Of a stretch of DNA of 64,000 nt, positions 23,113 to 32,995 are shown in pieces; within the stretch, counting starts at the first letter, position 1, and every line of letters begins with the position of its first letter. The DNA is taken from positions 223,780,467 to 223,844,466 of the forward strand of contig OX336388.2 in the NCBI GenBank assembly GCA_946902985.2, written 5' to 3'. The stretch comes from Meconema thalassinum (lineage: Eukaryota; Arthropoda; Insecta; Orthoptera; Tettigoniidae). Made by a program: the position numbers and the translations under genes. The notes under the pieces were generated by a model that worked only from the letters and a program-made list of their open reading frames with translations, was not told the DNA's origin and searched no databases.

Positions 23113-23915
23113 TGTTTCCATATAGACAAAATTTTAAAAACCTTAAACGGACATTTAAGAAAATATATGCAAATGGGAAATTGACAAATGTGTAAATATG
23201 AAAATGGAAAAATCCATGTTTCCATATCATGAAATTGAAAAACATCAAACTGTCATTTAAAAAAATGCAAATGGAAAATTGACAAATTGCAATGTGTGAA
23301 ATGTGAAATTGAACAAATGGCTATCATTATTTAAAAAAAGAAAAGAACATAGTGCTCTATGGTTGAGGTGTGAATCAAACCCTCTCTACTTATTTGGACC
23401 ACCCGAGACTGAGTAGACTAGTTTTAGTTATCATACCACTTTTAAAAGTTTGTGTTAAATCTACGAATTGAACCCAAGAGCTTGTAGGGGAGATCCAAGG
23501 TTATAATATGTTAAACAGATAGCCTTGAATGTAGTGTGTGGTAGCTATATAGAAATGAGACGTTTCGTTCGGGGCAGGGAGGCATAGAGATCTGCATCAA
23601 ACCAGTCAAAAGACTGACCACTCAAACAACAACATGTAGAGCTCACCAAAATAATGTTGTGTAACGGTAAATGTTAGTCAACGAACGGTAATGCATTACT
23701 AAAACCCATGACACGATACCTAAGAGCTTTTCTAAAATTATTTTAAAATGCCTTTAACCCTATATTAAACACCCAGTTCACAAGACTCATAACTGCAATG
23801 TTATGGTCAAACAAAACAAAATCTATATTTCAAAACAAACAAGTGGTTTAGTCAATGTATACTGGAAAAAGTTTTATAAACACTCAAGTCCACAAAAATA
23901 ATTAAATTAGTAACA

Positions 23916-24001
23916 GTCAGGTTGACCGAGTGGTTATGGTGTTTGACTTAAGTTCAAATTTTCTGTACAAGAAAGCAAGGGTTCGAATCCCTTACCTGAT
24001 A
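23916..24001 (+). tRNA. tRNA-Leu (anticodon UAA), left arm
   Basis: 86 nt fold into a complete class II cloverleaf: acceptor GTCAGGT/ACCTGAT (one G-T pair), D-stem ACC/GGT, anticodon stem TTTGA/TCAAA with loop CTTAAGT (anticodon TAA), a long variable arm with TTTCT/AGAAA, and T-stem AAGGG/CCCTT around TTCGAAT. The B-box GGTTCGAATCC is perfect; the A-box TGACCGAGTGG has one change from the usual TGGC, compensated in the D-stem. No intron and no encoded CCA. No TTTT terminator occurs within about 150 bases, which is unusual for an active Pol III gene. It points toward the element's centre, opposite to the FLYWCH genes. Function is unproven. Confidence 0.85.
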
Positions 24002-24264
24002 TAACTATTGCCTCAACATGGCTTGACCACACTGTATTATTGTGTACTCGGTACACAAACCATAAATAAAGTGTATTGTTTAAGGTCACTCTCTTTGCGA
24101 ACATAGTCAGAGAATGTTGATGGTTAACAATTGCATTAATAGTGGGACATAGGGATAGCAATTAAGAAAAACAGACAATACCCATGCACTATTTTTATTT
24201 ATTTAATGTAAGTACTTGTACAAAAGTTATATACAAACTACAACTCTCTTTTGTCTATTACTAT

Positions 24265-24720
24265 CTAGTCCTTTTCGATCCACTTGCATATCAAGGGCAG
24301 ATGACTTTGTAGTTCAGCCCCTTCAAACAACAACAACACTACTTCTTGCATAGTCTGTGATGTTGATGACTCTTGATGCGTGGAAGATGGATACAACATA
24401 ACTTTTACAACAGGGGTTAAACGTTGCTCAACAAACAATGCACTATTTTGAGTAGCAACATCTTTCTCTTGTACTAACTTTTTAGCATTCTGATGATTTT
24501 TTGTCAATACCATTAGTGTTTTGTCTGGAGCACTACATTGATGATCACTCACACTTAAAACCACACTATTTCTACTTTTCATATTGCCTCGACATGTTGT
24601 TGACCTCTGTTTCGAGCATTGCCAGAATATTATTCCTTTTACATTTTGTCGTCTATAGTTATAAGAGTAGCCTTTATAGAGTACACGTTGTTTACCTCGG
24701 TTAGTTGGAGTAAGTTCCAT
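24265..24720 (-). pseudogene. FLYWCH zinc-finger gene 1, C-terminally broken (left arm)
   Basis: 151 codons from ATG 24720. Residues 8-60 form a FLYWCH-type zinc finger: GKQRVLYKGYSYNY, then FWQC, then a second Cys in TTCRG, then DHQC. The usual last ligand pair HxH is HxC here. After the finger comes a polar linker ending in DSALF-like sequence shared with genes 2 and 3. The acidic stretch and conserved C-terminal block of gene 3 are missing: the frame slips and stops just where the paralogues read GLDSNSD. FLYWCH fingers bind DNA or protein in Drosophila Mod(mdg4) and in some MULE transposases. This copy is probably non-functional or makes only the finger plus linker. Confidence 0.8.
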
Positions 24721-24829
24721 AGTAGTAACTAACCTGTTAGTATGATTTGCACACTACAAAGGTTATCTCGGTTCCGGTAATAGAATTATTTAGCGTTGGC
24801 TTTTATATTTAATATGTACAGTTCAAAGT

Positions 24830-25050
24830 GATAGAAAAGTGGTAAAAAAGTGGTAGCAAAGTGGTAGACAATTGGTAACATAGTGGTAGCAAAGTGGTAG
24901 AAAAGTGGCAGAAAAGTAGTAGAAAAGTGGTAGCAAAGTGGTAGAAAAGTGGTAGAAAACTAGCAGAAAAGTAGTAGAAAAGTGGTAGCAAAGTGGTAGA
25001 AAAGTGGTAGCAAACTAGAAAAGTGGTAGCAAAGTGGTAGAAAATATTAC
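24830..25050. repeat. ~11-bp minisatellite GTGGTAGAAAA / GTGGTAGCAAA, left arm
   Basis: About 19 units alternating AAAGTGGTAG and AAAGTAGTAG types between FLYWCH genes 1 and 2. The mirror copy is at 29885-30108. A few related units also occur after gene 3 (25930-25955), so the unit seems to belong to the 3' flank of the FLYWCH gene duplication. Confidence 0.9.
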
Positions 25051-25091
25051 ATGTATTGTTAAGAAATAGTTTAAGCGGTTACATGGATTCA

Positions 25092-25790
25092 TTACACTAT
25101 AATTTTAGCATCACGAAGCTCATTTTCTATATCCAAAAGTTCTTCCTCATATTTAGTATGACCAGCCTGTTTACAGGTATGCAAGTACTGAAGCCGCTGG
25201 ATTAGCTTTCTGGGATTGTTCCAGTAAACAAATTTAACAAATGATTTTTTTGGGTGTAAACCATTATCATCATCATCATCATCATCATTATCATCATAAT
25301 CATCATCATCATGGTTATCATCATCAATATAATTATCATCAATATAATCATCATCACTATTACTATCTAAACCTTTTTGTTCATCTTGCAATGCAAAAAC
25401 CTTTGGCATAGTTTGTGTTGTCTTTGATAGTGTTAGAGGTTTTTTTGACGTTAACGACTGTCCTAACATGTCTTTTTCAGGAGATAATAAATGCTCTTTA
25501 ACAAACAAAGCACTATCTTGAGTCACACTATTTTTTTCTTGGTCTTGCTTTTTTACCTTGGTTAGAGTATTTTGTCAATTTAAATGAGTATTATTTTGAG
25601 ATTTACAATGATGATCGATTGAAATAAGTATGTTGGAGCCTTTTGTCTTAATCATTCCTCGACACTTTTTAGATCGTTGTTTCGAACAGCACCAAATAAC
25701 AGTTCCATTTTTATTGGTTCGTTTCACAATATATGAATATCCTTTATAGTATGCGTAAGGCTTACCATACCTAGTCACTGATACTTCCAT
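25092..25790 (-). pseudogene. FLYWCH zinc-finger gene 2 with in-frame TGA (left arm)
   Basis: Paralogue of gene 3. The true start is probably ATG 25790 (MEVSVTRYGKPYAYYKGYSY), aligned with the starts of genes 1 and 3. The finger keeps Trp-Cys-Cys and Cys (IWCC, KKCRG) and ends DHHC. An in-frame TGA at 25575-25577 stops it after about 71 codons, but the same frame then continues for 160 codons through a DSALF linker, an acidic run of mostly Asp at 25255-25370, and the conserved C-terminal block FVKFVYWNNP...LIQRL...LRDAKIIV. The same stop exists in the right arm. Either a pseudogene copied with the arm or, less likely, a readthrough gene. Confidence 0.8.
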
Positions 25791-25960
25791 GTCAACTGTC
25801 AAGCATAGACTAAGCTCTAGTAAAGTCAACTTGGTAATAAGAATACTAGTTTATTGTGAGAGCAAATATGGATCCAAAGAGTTCAGGTAAAAGTGGAAGC
25901 AAATAAGCAAATATTAGAACCAAGAGTGGGGTTAAAAGTGGTCGCAAAGTGGTAGACCCA

Positions 25961-26635
25961 TTACACAATAATTTCAGCATGACGAAGCTCTTGTTCAATT
26001 TCTTTGATTTCCCAATCGTGACCGATATGCCCAGCTTGTCGTAAAGCATGCAATTGTCGAAGCCGTTGAATTAGCTTACTGGGTTTGTTCCAGTATACAA
26101 ATTTAACAAATGGATTTTTAGGTGTAAACAAAGCACTACCATTATCATGATCATTATCATCATCATTATCATCATCATAATCACCATTATCATCATGACC
26201 ATCATCACTGTTACTATATAGTCCTTTTTGATCCTCTTGCAATACCATTTTATTTATAGTCTGAGTTGATTTTGATAGTGTTGAAGGTTTCTTGGACGTT
26301 GACAATTGTCCTAACATGACGTTTTGAGGACATAAGTCCTTTTGAACAAACACTGCACTATCTTTAGCCGCTATATCGTTTTCTTGAACTTGCTTTTTAG
26401 CATTTTGATAATTGTTTGTAAACAGTAAGCGTGGTTCGTTTCGAGCACTACATTGATGAACACTCACACTTAAAACCTTTCCATTTTTACTTTTCAGATT
26501 GCCTCGACATTTTGTTGACCTCTCTTTTGAGCATAGCCAGAATATTATTCCATTCACATTCTGGCGATTATAGTTATAGGAGTAGCCTTGATAGAGTGCA
26601 CGTAGCCTACCTTTGTTGGTTGTAATAAGTTCCAT
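25961..26635 (-). CDS. FLYWCH zinc-finger gene 3, intact (left arm)
   Basis: 224 codons, ATG 26635 to stop 25961, no disruption. Layout: FLYWCH finger at residues ~8-62 (GRLRALYQGYSYNYNRQNV, FWLC, TKCRG, ending VHQC), a linker with KKQVQEND and DSAVFVQ, a Ser/Thr segment, an acidic Asp/Asn tract at ~145-170, and a C-terminal block with FVKFVYWNKPSKLIQRL, QAGH and ELRHAEIIV. The finger is CCHC and not the usual CCHH. FLYWCH domains are nucleic-acid or protein-binding modules; the acidic tract could be an activation or histone-mimic surface. That role is inference. It faces outward from the palindrome centre, downstream of a 14-bp minisatellite. Its twin is at 28298-28972 with one Lys/Arg difference. 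Confidence 0.8.
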   Translation of the reverse strand: MELITTNKGRLRALYQGYSYNYNRQNVNGIIFWLCSKERSTKCRGNLKSKNGKVLSVSVHQCSARNEPRLLFTNNYQNAKKQVQENDIAAKDSAVFVQKDLCPQNVMLGQLSTSKKPSTLSKSTQTINKMVLQEDQKGLYSNSDDGHDDNGDYDDDNDDDNDHDNGSALFTPKNPFVKFVYWNKPSKLIQRLRQLHALRQAGHIGHDWEIKEIEQELRHAEIIV

Positions 26636-26719
26636 AGTAGTAACTGACCTGTCAGTACGATGTTCGCACTACAAAGATTACAATTATTTTGCTGATGGAG
26701 TGACCTACCATAAGCTTAT

Positions 26720-27062
26720 ATATTGGCTTATGTGTTGGCTTTTTGTGTTGGCTTTTTATGTTGGCTTTTCGTGTTGGCTTTTGTGTTGGCTTATGTGTTG
26801 GCTTTTTGTGTTGGCTTTTCGTGTTGGCTTTTCGTGTTGGCTTTTTGTGTTGGCTTTTCATGTTGGCATTTCGTGTTGGCTTTTGTGTTGGCTTTTCGTG
26901 TTGGCTTTTTGTGTTGGCTTTTCGTGTTGGCATTTCGTGTTGGCTTTTCGTGTTGGCTTTTTTGTATTGGCCTTTCATGTTGGCTTTTTGTATTGGCTTT
27001 TCGTGTTGGCTTTTTGTGTGGGCTTTTTATGTTGGCTTTAGTATTGGCTTTTGTATTGGCTT
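26720..27062. repeat. ~14-bp minisatellite TGTTGGCTTTTCG, left arm
   Basis: About 23 units of (T)GTGTTGGCTTTTC/T, 13-16 bp each, just upstream of FLYWCH gene 3. The mirror copy is at 27865-28205. Because most units change phase, all three frames stay open and give artefactual Cys-Trp-Leu-Phe repeats. It lies where the promoter of gene 3 would be expected. Confidence 0.9.
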
Positions 27063-27164
27063 ATTTGAAAAGTTATTTGTGTCAATGTATTTAGTGGATT
27101 TTTTTTGTTTCAACTCTCAGATGTTAATTAAATTCTGTGCATAGTCGAGTTGGAACCCAAGACC

Positions 27165-27670
27165 TCAGGGGTAAAAAAGAATTATTTTTGACGGCTTATT
27201 TTGGTAACTTATTTTAATGGCTAACCTAACTTTACCTAACCTAACCTAACCTCAGCTCACTTTGGATATTACTAGTAAGTGTTCATATCCTCTGCTAGGT
27301 AGGATGCTAGTAGTACAGGTAGTGCTCATATTTACCGCTAGGTAGCGGAAACATACTTTGCATGTTGCATGTGACACTTGTGAAGTTTAACCACATGCAA
27401 GACGTGCTTGTATAAGTTCTCTATTTAAACTCAATATACAATTAACCACTAAATGTTCAGAACTAACATGTATAGCCATGTTTAGGGTATATAGGAGACC
27501 CTTAGCAAGAAAGGCTGTCTAACCCACGAGTGTACAGCCTTGTCATACGCAGTAAGCACCTGTTGGCAGAAAACAACAACAACAACAATTTGAGAAAACC
27601 ATCCTTTAAATACCTTAATGGATATGTTGTTGGCTTTCTCAAATTGTTGTTGTTGTTGTTTTCTGCCAAC
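27165..27670. other. Centre of the giant palindrome (unique loop, with a 38-bp hairpin and telomere repeats)
   Basis: The only non-palindromic part of the element. It holds (CCTAA)n at 27221-27262 and a 38-bp inverted repeat CTGTTGGCAGAAAACAAC... at 27560-27597 with its complement at 27635-27672 around a 37-base loop. The symmetry axis of this hairpin (about 27616) is offset from that of the long arms (about 27466). No gene is seen. Confidence 0.7.
27221..27262 (-). repeat. Short interstitial telomere-type repeat (CCTAA)n
   Basis: About eight pentamers, nearly exact (CTAACCTAACTTTACCTAAC...), followed by CTCAGCTCAC. An inverted counterpart followed by GTGAGCTGAGG-type sequence is at 27729-27778, so the two blocks face each other across the centre. 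Confidence 0.85.
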
Positions 27671-27728
27671 AGGTCTTGGGTTCCAACTCGACTATGCACA
27701 GAATTTAATTAACATCTGAGAGTTGAAA

Positions 27729-27778
27729 GGTTAGGTTAGGTTAGGTAAAGTTAGGTTAGGTTAGGTTAGTGAGCTGAG
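27729..27778 (+). repeat. Short interstitial telomere-type repeat (TTAGG)n in the right arm
   Basis: About eight pentamers, with one TAAAG variant in the same relative place as in the 27221-27262 block, then GTGAGCTGAGG. It sits inside a ~97-bp segment absent from the corresponding left-arm position (between 27107 and 27108). Confidence 0.85.
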
Positions 27779-27864
27779 GTTAAGTCTTTAAATATTCCCT
27801 CTCATTCAACTACTTTCCAACACCAACAAAAAAATCCACTAAATACATTGACACAAATAACTTT

Positions 27865-28205
27865 TCAAATAAGCCAATACAAAAGCCAATACTAAAGCCA
27901 ACATAAAAAGACCACACAAAAAGCCAACACGAAAAGCCAATACAAAAAGCCAACATGAAAGGCCAATACAAAAAAGCCAACAAGAAAAGCCAACACGAAA
28001 TGCCAACACGAAAAGCCAACACAAAAAGCCAACACGAAAAGCCAACACAGAAGCCAACACGAAATGCCAACATGAAAAGCCAACACAAAAAGCCAACACG
28101 AAAAGCCAACACGAAAAGCCAACACAAAAAGCCAACACATAAGCCAACACAAAAGCCAACACGAAAAGCCAACATAAAAAGCCAACACAAAAAGCCAACA
28201 CATAA
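27865..28205. repeat. ~14-bp minisatellite, right arm copy
   Basis: Mirror of 26720-27062 with the same unit count and only a few base changes; units read CGAAAAGCCAACAC on the plus strand. Confidence 0.9.
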
Positions 28206-28297
28206 GCCAATATATAAGCTTATGGTAGGTCACTCCATCAGCAAAATAATTGTAATCTTTGTAGTGCGAACATCGTACTGACAGGTCAGTTACTACT

Positions 28298-28972
28298 ATG
28301 GAACTTATTACAACCAACAAAGGTAGGCTACGTGCACTCTATCAAGGCTACTCCTATAACTATAATCGCCAGAATGTGAATGGAATAATATTCTGGCTAT
28401 GCTCAAAAGAGAGGTCAACAAAATGTCGAGGCAATCTGAAAAGTAAAAATGGAAAGGTTTTAAGTGTGAGTGTTCATCAATGTAGTGCTCGAAACGAACC
28501 ACGCTTACTGTTTACAAACAATTATCAAAATGCTAAAAAGCAAGTTCAAGAAAACGATATAGCGGCTAAAGATAGTGCAGTGTTTGTTCAAAAGGACTTA
28601 TGTCCTCAAAACGTCATGTTAGGACAATTGTCAACGTCCAAGAAACCTTCAACACTATCAAAATCAACTCAGACTATAAATAAAATGGTATTGCAAGAGG
28701 ATCAAAAAGGACTATATAGTAACAGTGATGATGGTCATGATGATAATGGTGATTATGATGATGATAATGATGATGATAATGATCATGATAATGGTAGTGC
28801 TTTGTTTACACCTAAAAATCCATTTGTTAAATTTGTATACTGGAACAAACCCAGTAAGCTAATTCAACGGCTTCGACAATTGCATGCTTTACGACAAGCT
28901 GGGCATATCGGTCACGATTGGGAAATCAGAGAAATTGAACAAGAGCTTCGTCATGCTGAAATTATTGTGTAA
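28298..28972 (+). CDS. FLYWCH zinc-finger gene 3, intact (right arm)
   Basis: 224 codons, inverted twin of 25961-26635, differing at one residue in the C-terminal block (Arg for Lys in EIREIEQEL). Same layout: CCHC-type FLYWCH finger, linker, Asp-rich tract, conserved C-terminal block. Both copies are intact although the neighbouring paralogues are broken in both arms, which hints that this gene is the one under constraint or simply the youngest. Reads outward toward the right terminus. Confidence 0.8.
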   Translation: MELITTNKGRLRALYQGYSYNYNRQNVNGIIFWLCSKERSTKCRGNLKSKNGKVLSVSVHQCSARNEPRLLFTNNYQNAKKQVQENDIAAKDSAVFVQKDLCPQNVMLGQLSTSKKPSTLSKSTQTINKMVLQEDQKGLYSNSDDGHDDNGDYDDDNDDDNDHDNGSALFTPKNPFVKFVYWNKPSKLIQRLRQLHALRQAGHIGHDWEIREIEQELRHAEIIV

Positions 28973-29142
28973 TGGGTCTACCACTTTGCGACCACTTTTA
29001 ACCCCACTCTTGGTTCTAATATTTGCTTATTTGCTTCCACTTTTACCTGAACTCTTTGGATCCATATTTGCTCTCACAATAAACTAGTATTCTTATTACC
29101 AAGTTGACTTTACTAGAGCTTAGTCTATGCTTGACAGTTGAC

Positions 29143-29841
29143 ATGGAAGTATCAGTGACTAGGTATGGTAAGCCTTACGCATACTATAAAGGATATTCAT
29201 ATATTGTGAAACGAACCAATAAAAATGGAACTGTTATTTGGTGCTGTTCGAAACAACGATCTAAAAAGTGTCGAGGAATGATTAAGACAAAAGGCTCCAA
29301 CATACTTATTTCAATCGATCATCATTGTAAATCTCAAAATAATACTCATTTAAATTGACAAAATACTCTAACCAAGGTAAAAAAGCAAGACCAAGAAAAA
29401 AATAGTGTGACTCAAGATAGTGCTTTGTTTGTTAAAGAGCATTTATTATCTCCTGAAAAAGACATGTTAGGACAGTCGTTAACGTCTAAGAAACCTCTAA
29501 CACTATCAAAGACAACACAAACTATGCCAAAGGTTTTTGCATTGCAAGATGAACAAAAAGGTTTAGATAGTAATAGTGATGATGATTATATTGATGATAA
29601 TTATATTGATGATGATAACCATGATGATGATGATTATGATGATAATGATGATGATGATGATGATGATAATGGTTTACACCCAAAAAAATCATTTGTTAAA
29701 TTTGTTTACTGGAACAATCCCAGTAAGCTAATCCAGCGGCTTCAGTACTTGCATACCTGTAAACAGGCTGGTCATACTAAATATGAGGAAGAACTTTTGG
29801 ATATAGAAAATGAGCTTCGTGATGCTAAAATTATAGTGTAA
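29143..29841 (+). pseudogene. FLYWCH zinc-finger gene 2 with in-frame TGA (right arm)
   Basis: Inverted twin of 25092-25790 with the same premature TGA (29356-29358), the same start (ATG 29143) and an open continuation 29359-29841 in the same frame. One residue differs (Ser for Arg in the YWNNP block). The shared stop means it arose before the arms were made alike. Confidence 0.8.
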
Positions 29842-29884
29842 TGAATCCATGTAACCGCTTAAACTATTTCTTAACAATACATGT

Positions 29885-30108
29885 AATATTTTCTACCACT
29901 TTGCTACCACTTTTCTAGTTTGCTACCACTTTTCTACCACTTTGCTACCACTTTTCTACTACTTTTCTGCTAGTTTTCTACCACTTTTCTACCACTTTGC
30001 TACCACTTTTCTACTACTTTTCTGCCACTTTTCTACCACTTTGCTACCACTATGTTACCAATTGTCTACCACTTTGCTACCACTTTTTTACCACTTTTCT
30101 ATCACTTT
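29885..30108. repeat. ~11-bp minisatellite, right arm copy
   Basis: Mirror of 24830-25050; units read CTACCACTTTT or CTACCACTTTG on the plus strand. Confidence 0.9.
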
Positions 30109-30212
30109 AAACTGTACATATTAAATATAAAAGCCAACGCTAAATAATTCTATTACCGGAACCGAGATAACCTTTGTAGTGTGCAAATCATACTAACAGG
30201 TTAGTTACTACT

Positions 30213-30668
30213 ATGGAACTTACTCCAACTAACCGAGGTAAACAACGTGTACTCTATAAAGGCTACTCTTATAACTATAGACGACAAAATGTAAAAGGAA
30301 TAATATTCTGGCAATGCTCGAAACAGAGGTCAACAACATGTCGAGGCAATATGAAAAGTAGAAATAGTGTGGTTTTAAGTGTGAGTGATCATCAATGTAG
30401 TGCTCCAGACAAAACACTAATGGTATTGACAAAAAATCATCAGAATGCTAAAAAGTTAGTACAAGAGAAAGATGTTGCTACTCAAAATAGTGCATTGTTT
30501 GTTGAGCAACGTTTAACCCCTGTTGTAAAAGTTATGTTGTATCCATCTTCCACGCATCAAGAGTCATCAACATCACAGACTATGCAAGAAGTAGTGTTGT
30601 TGTTGTTTGAAGGGGCTGAACTACAAAGTCATCTGCCCTTGATATGCAAGTGGATCGAAAAGGACTAG
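30213..30668 (+). pseudogene. FLYWCH zinc-finger gene 1, C-terminally broken (right arm)
   Basis: Inverted twin of 24265-24720 with an identical predicted 151-codon product. It keeps the FLYWCH finger, but the acidic and C-terminal blocks are lost after a frame slip in the same place as in the left arm. Confidence 0.8.
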
Positions 30669-30931
30669 ATAGTAATAGACAAAAGAGAGTTGTAGTTTGT
30701 ATATAACTTTTGTACAAGTACTTACATTAAATAAATAAAAATAGTGCATGGGTATTGTCTGTTTTTCTTAATTGCTATCCCTATGTCCCACTATTAATGC
30801 AATTGTTAACCATCAACATTCTCTGACTATGTTCGCAAAGAGAGTGACCTTAAACAATACACTTTATTTATGGTTTGTGTACCGAGTACACAATAATACA
30901 GTGTGGTCAAGCCATGTTGAGGCAATAGTTA

Positions 30932-31017
30932 TATCAGGTAAGGGATTCGAACCCTTGCTTTCTTGTACAGAAAATTTGAACTTAAGTCAAACACCATAAC
31001 CACTCGGTCAACCTGAC
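30932..31017 (-). tRNA. tRNA-Leu (anticodon UAA), right arm
   Basis: Exact inverted copy of the tRNA at 23916-24001: all 86 positions are identical by eye. It points toward the palindrome centre. The same remarks apply: complete cloverleaf, perfect B-box, slightly non-consensus A-box, no nearby T-run terminator. Confidence 0.85.
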
Positions 31018-32942
31018 TGTTACTAATTTAATTATTTTTGTGGACTTGAGTGTTTATAAAACTTTTTCCAGTATACATTGACTAAACCACTTGTTTGTTT
31101 TGAAATATAGATTTTGTTTTGTTTGACCATAACATTGCAGTTATGAGTCTTGTGAACTGGGTGTTTAATATAGGGTTAAAGGCATTTTAAAATAATTTTA
31201 GAAAAGCTCTTAGGTATCGTGTCATGGGTTTTAGTAATGCATTACTGTTCGTTGACTAACATTTACCGTTACACAACATTATTTTGGTGAGCTCTACATG
31301 TTGTTGTTTGAGTCGTCAGTCTTTTGACTGGTTTGATGCAGATCTCTATGCCTCCCTGCCCCGAACGAAACGTCTCATTTCTATATAGCTACCACACACT
31401 ACATTCAAGGCTATCTGTTTAACATATTATAACCTTGGATCTCCCCTACAAGCTCTTGGGTTCAATTCCTAGATTTAACACAAACTTTTAAAAGTGGTAT
31501 GATAACTAAAACTAGTCTACTCAGTCTCGGGTGGTCCAAATAAGTAGAGAGGGTTTGATTCACACCTCAACCATAGAGCACTATGTTCTTTTCTTTTTTT
31601 AAATAATGATAGCCATTTGTTCAATTTCACATTTCACACATTGCAATTTGTCAATTTTCCATTTGCATTTTTTTAAATGACAGTTTGATGTTTTTCAATT
31701 TCATGATATGGAAACATGGATTTTTCCATTTTCATATTTACACATTTGTCAATTTCCCATTTGCATATATTTTCTTAAATGTCCGTTTAAGGTTTTTAAA
31801 ATTTTGTCTATATGGAAACATGGATTTTCCATTTTGCTGTTTACAAATTTTTTATATATTTATTTTGTGTATGTTGAAAAAAATCGATATTTCCAAAACA
31901 AGATTTTCTATTTTTCATTTTATGATTTTGTAAATAATATTAATGTGAGTGCTTGACCATGGATTTTCCATTTTGTTGTTTACAAATTTTTTATATATTT
32001 ATTTTGTGTATGTTGAAAACCGATATTTCCAAAACAAGATTTTTTATTTTTCATTTTATGATTTTGTAAATGATCTTAATGTGAGTGCTTGGCCATGGCA
32101 ATAATACAGTCTATGTTGTGTGAACCTGTGCAATTTTTAATTTATTTATTCACACATATTGTACACCACCTATAGCTCTATGTGTACAGTCCTCAGCTCC
32201 ACATATTTCTTTCTATTTCCACCTGTGTTCTCTCATACATTACCCCTCCCCCTTTCCCTCCCTTCACCTCCCACCACTGGTGTTTGCAGCTCTTGCCTAT
32301 CTATTGGTTGTGACATCATTCCGACAAGTTGCATCATACTTTTTACTGATTCAGCGATTCCCACGCTTTGAACATTCTCTTATCGTGCACGTGGTCAGCT
32401 AACGTCCAACGTGAACACCTGTGGTAGATCAAATTTCACGTCAACTTGCATTTTGTCACGTACGAACCAAAACAGAATGTCACTTGTTAACAGTTATCGC
32501 GCACGTGGACAGCTAACGCCTCAGGCGAACACCTGCGGTAGATCAAATTTCACATGAACTTGCATTTTGTCACGTACGAAGCAAGACAGGATGTAACTTG
32601 TTTAGCCTACATCTGGTTTCACACATGTTCACATGTCTTTCCCACTCCCCTGCCACCACGATGGTCAGATTATTTCACTTTCAAGCGTCTTGGTAATTTT
32701 TTCCATTGCACTTGTTGTCAAGTCAGATCAATGCCTTCCAATAAGCTCAAATGACCTACACCTCCTGTAAGTTTGTTTTCTGTACTCGCTTCGACCAACA
32801 TAGAATCAAGTTCTCATCACCGTTTACACGTTAAAGGTAAAATATCAGAAAAAACGCACGCTCGCTCTGTCATACACCGATCCGCCGAAATAGCGATTGT
32901 TCTATTAAGCATGGTCCTTGTGGTTAGCGACAGGTTCGTTGA

Positions 32943-32995
<53 letters not shown>

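Larger units (their letters stand above)
20989..27164. repeat. Left arm of the giant palindrome
   Basis: Reverse complement of 27671-33986 apart from a ~97-bp extra segment in the right arm at 27729-27825, a longer CA tract in the right arm, and rare substitutions. The outer 1.1 kb (20989-22140) holds three loosely related direct repeats, each with a 'GGACTCGGG' or 'GTACTCGGGG' block followed by CTTTGCTATGGACCACTC or a variant. Confidence 0.9.

Noticed and set aside
24809..24991. 60-codon Leu/Phe/Tyr-rich frame (and its mirror at 29942-30124)
   Set aside because: Translation of the 11-bp minisatellite.
26613..27144. Open frames encoding Cys-Trp-Leu-Phe-rich repeat peptides (also 27810-28320 on the other strand) that look like membrane proteins
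   Set aside because: They are translations of a ~14-bp minisatellite; all three frames are open and give similar hydrophobic repeats, so they carry no coding evidence.
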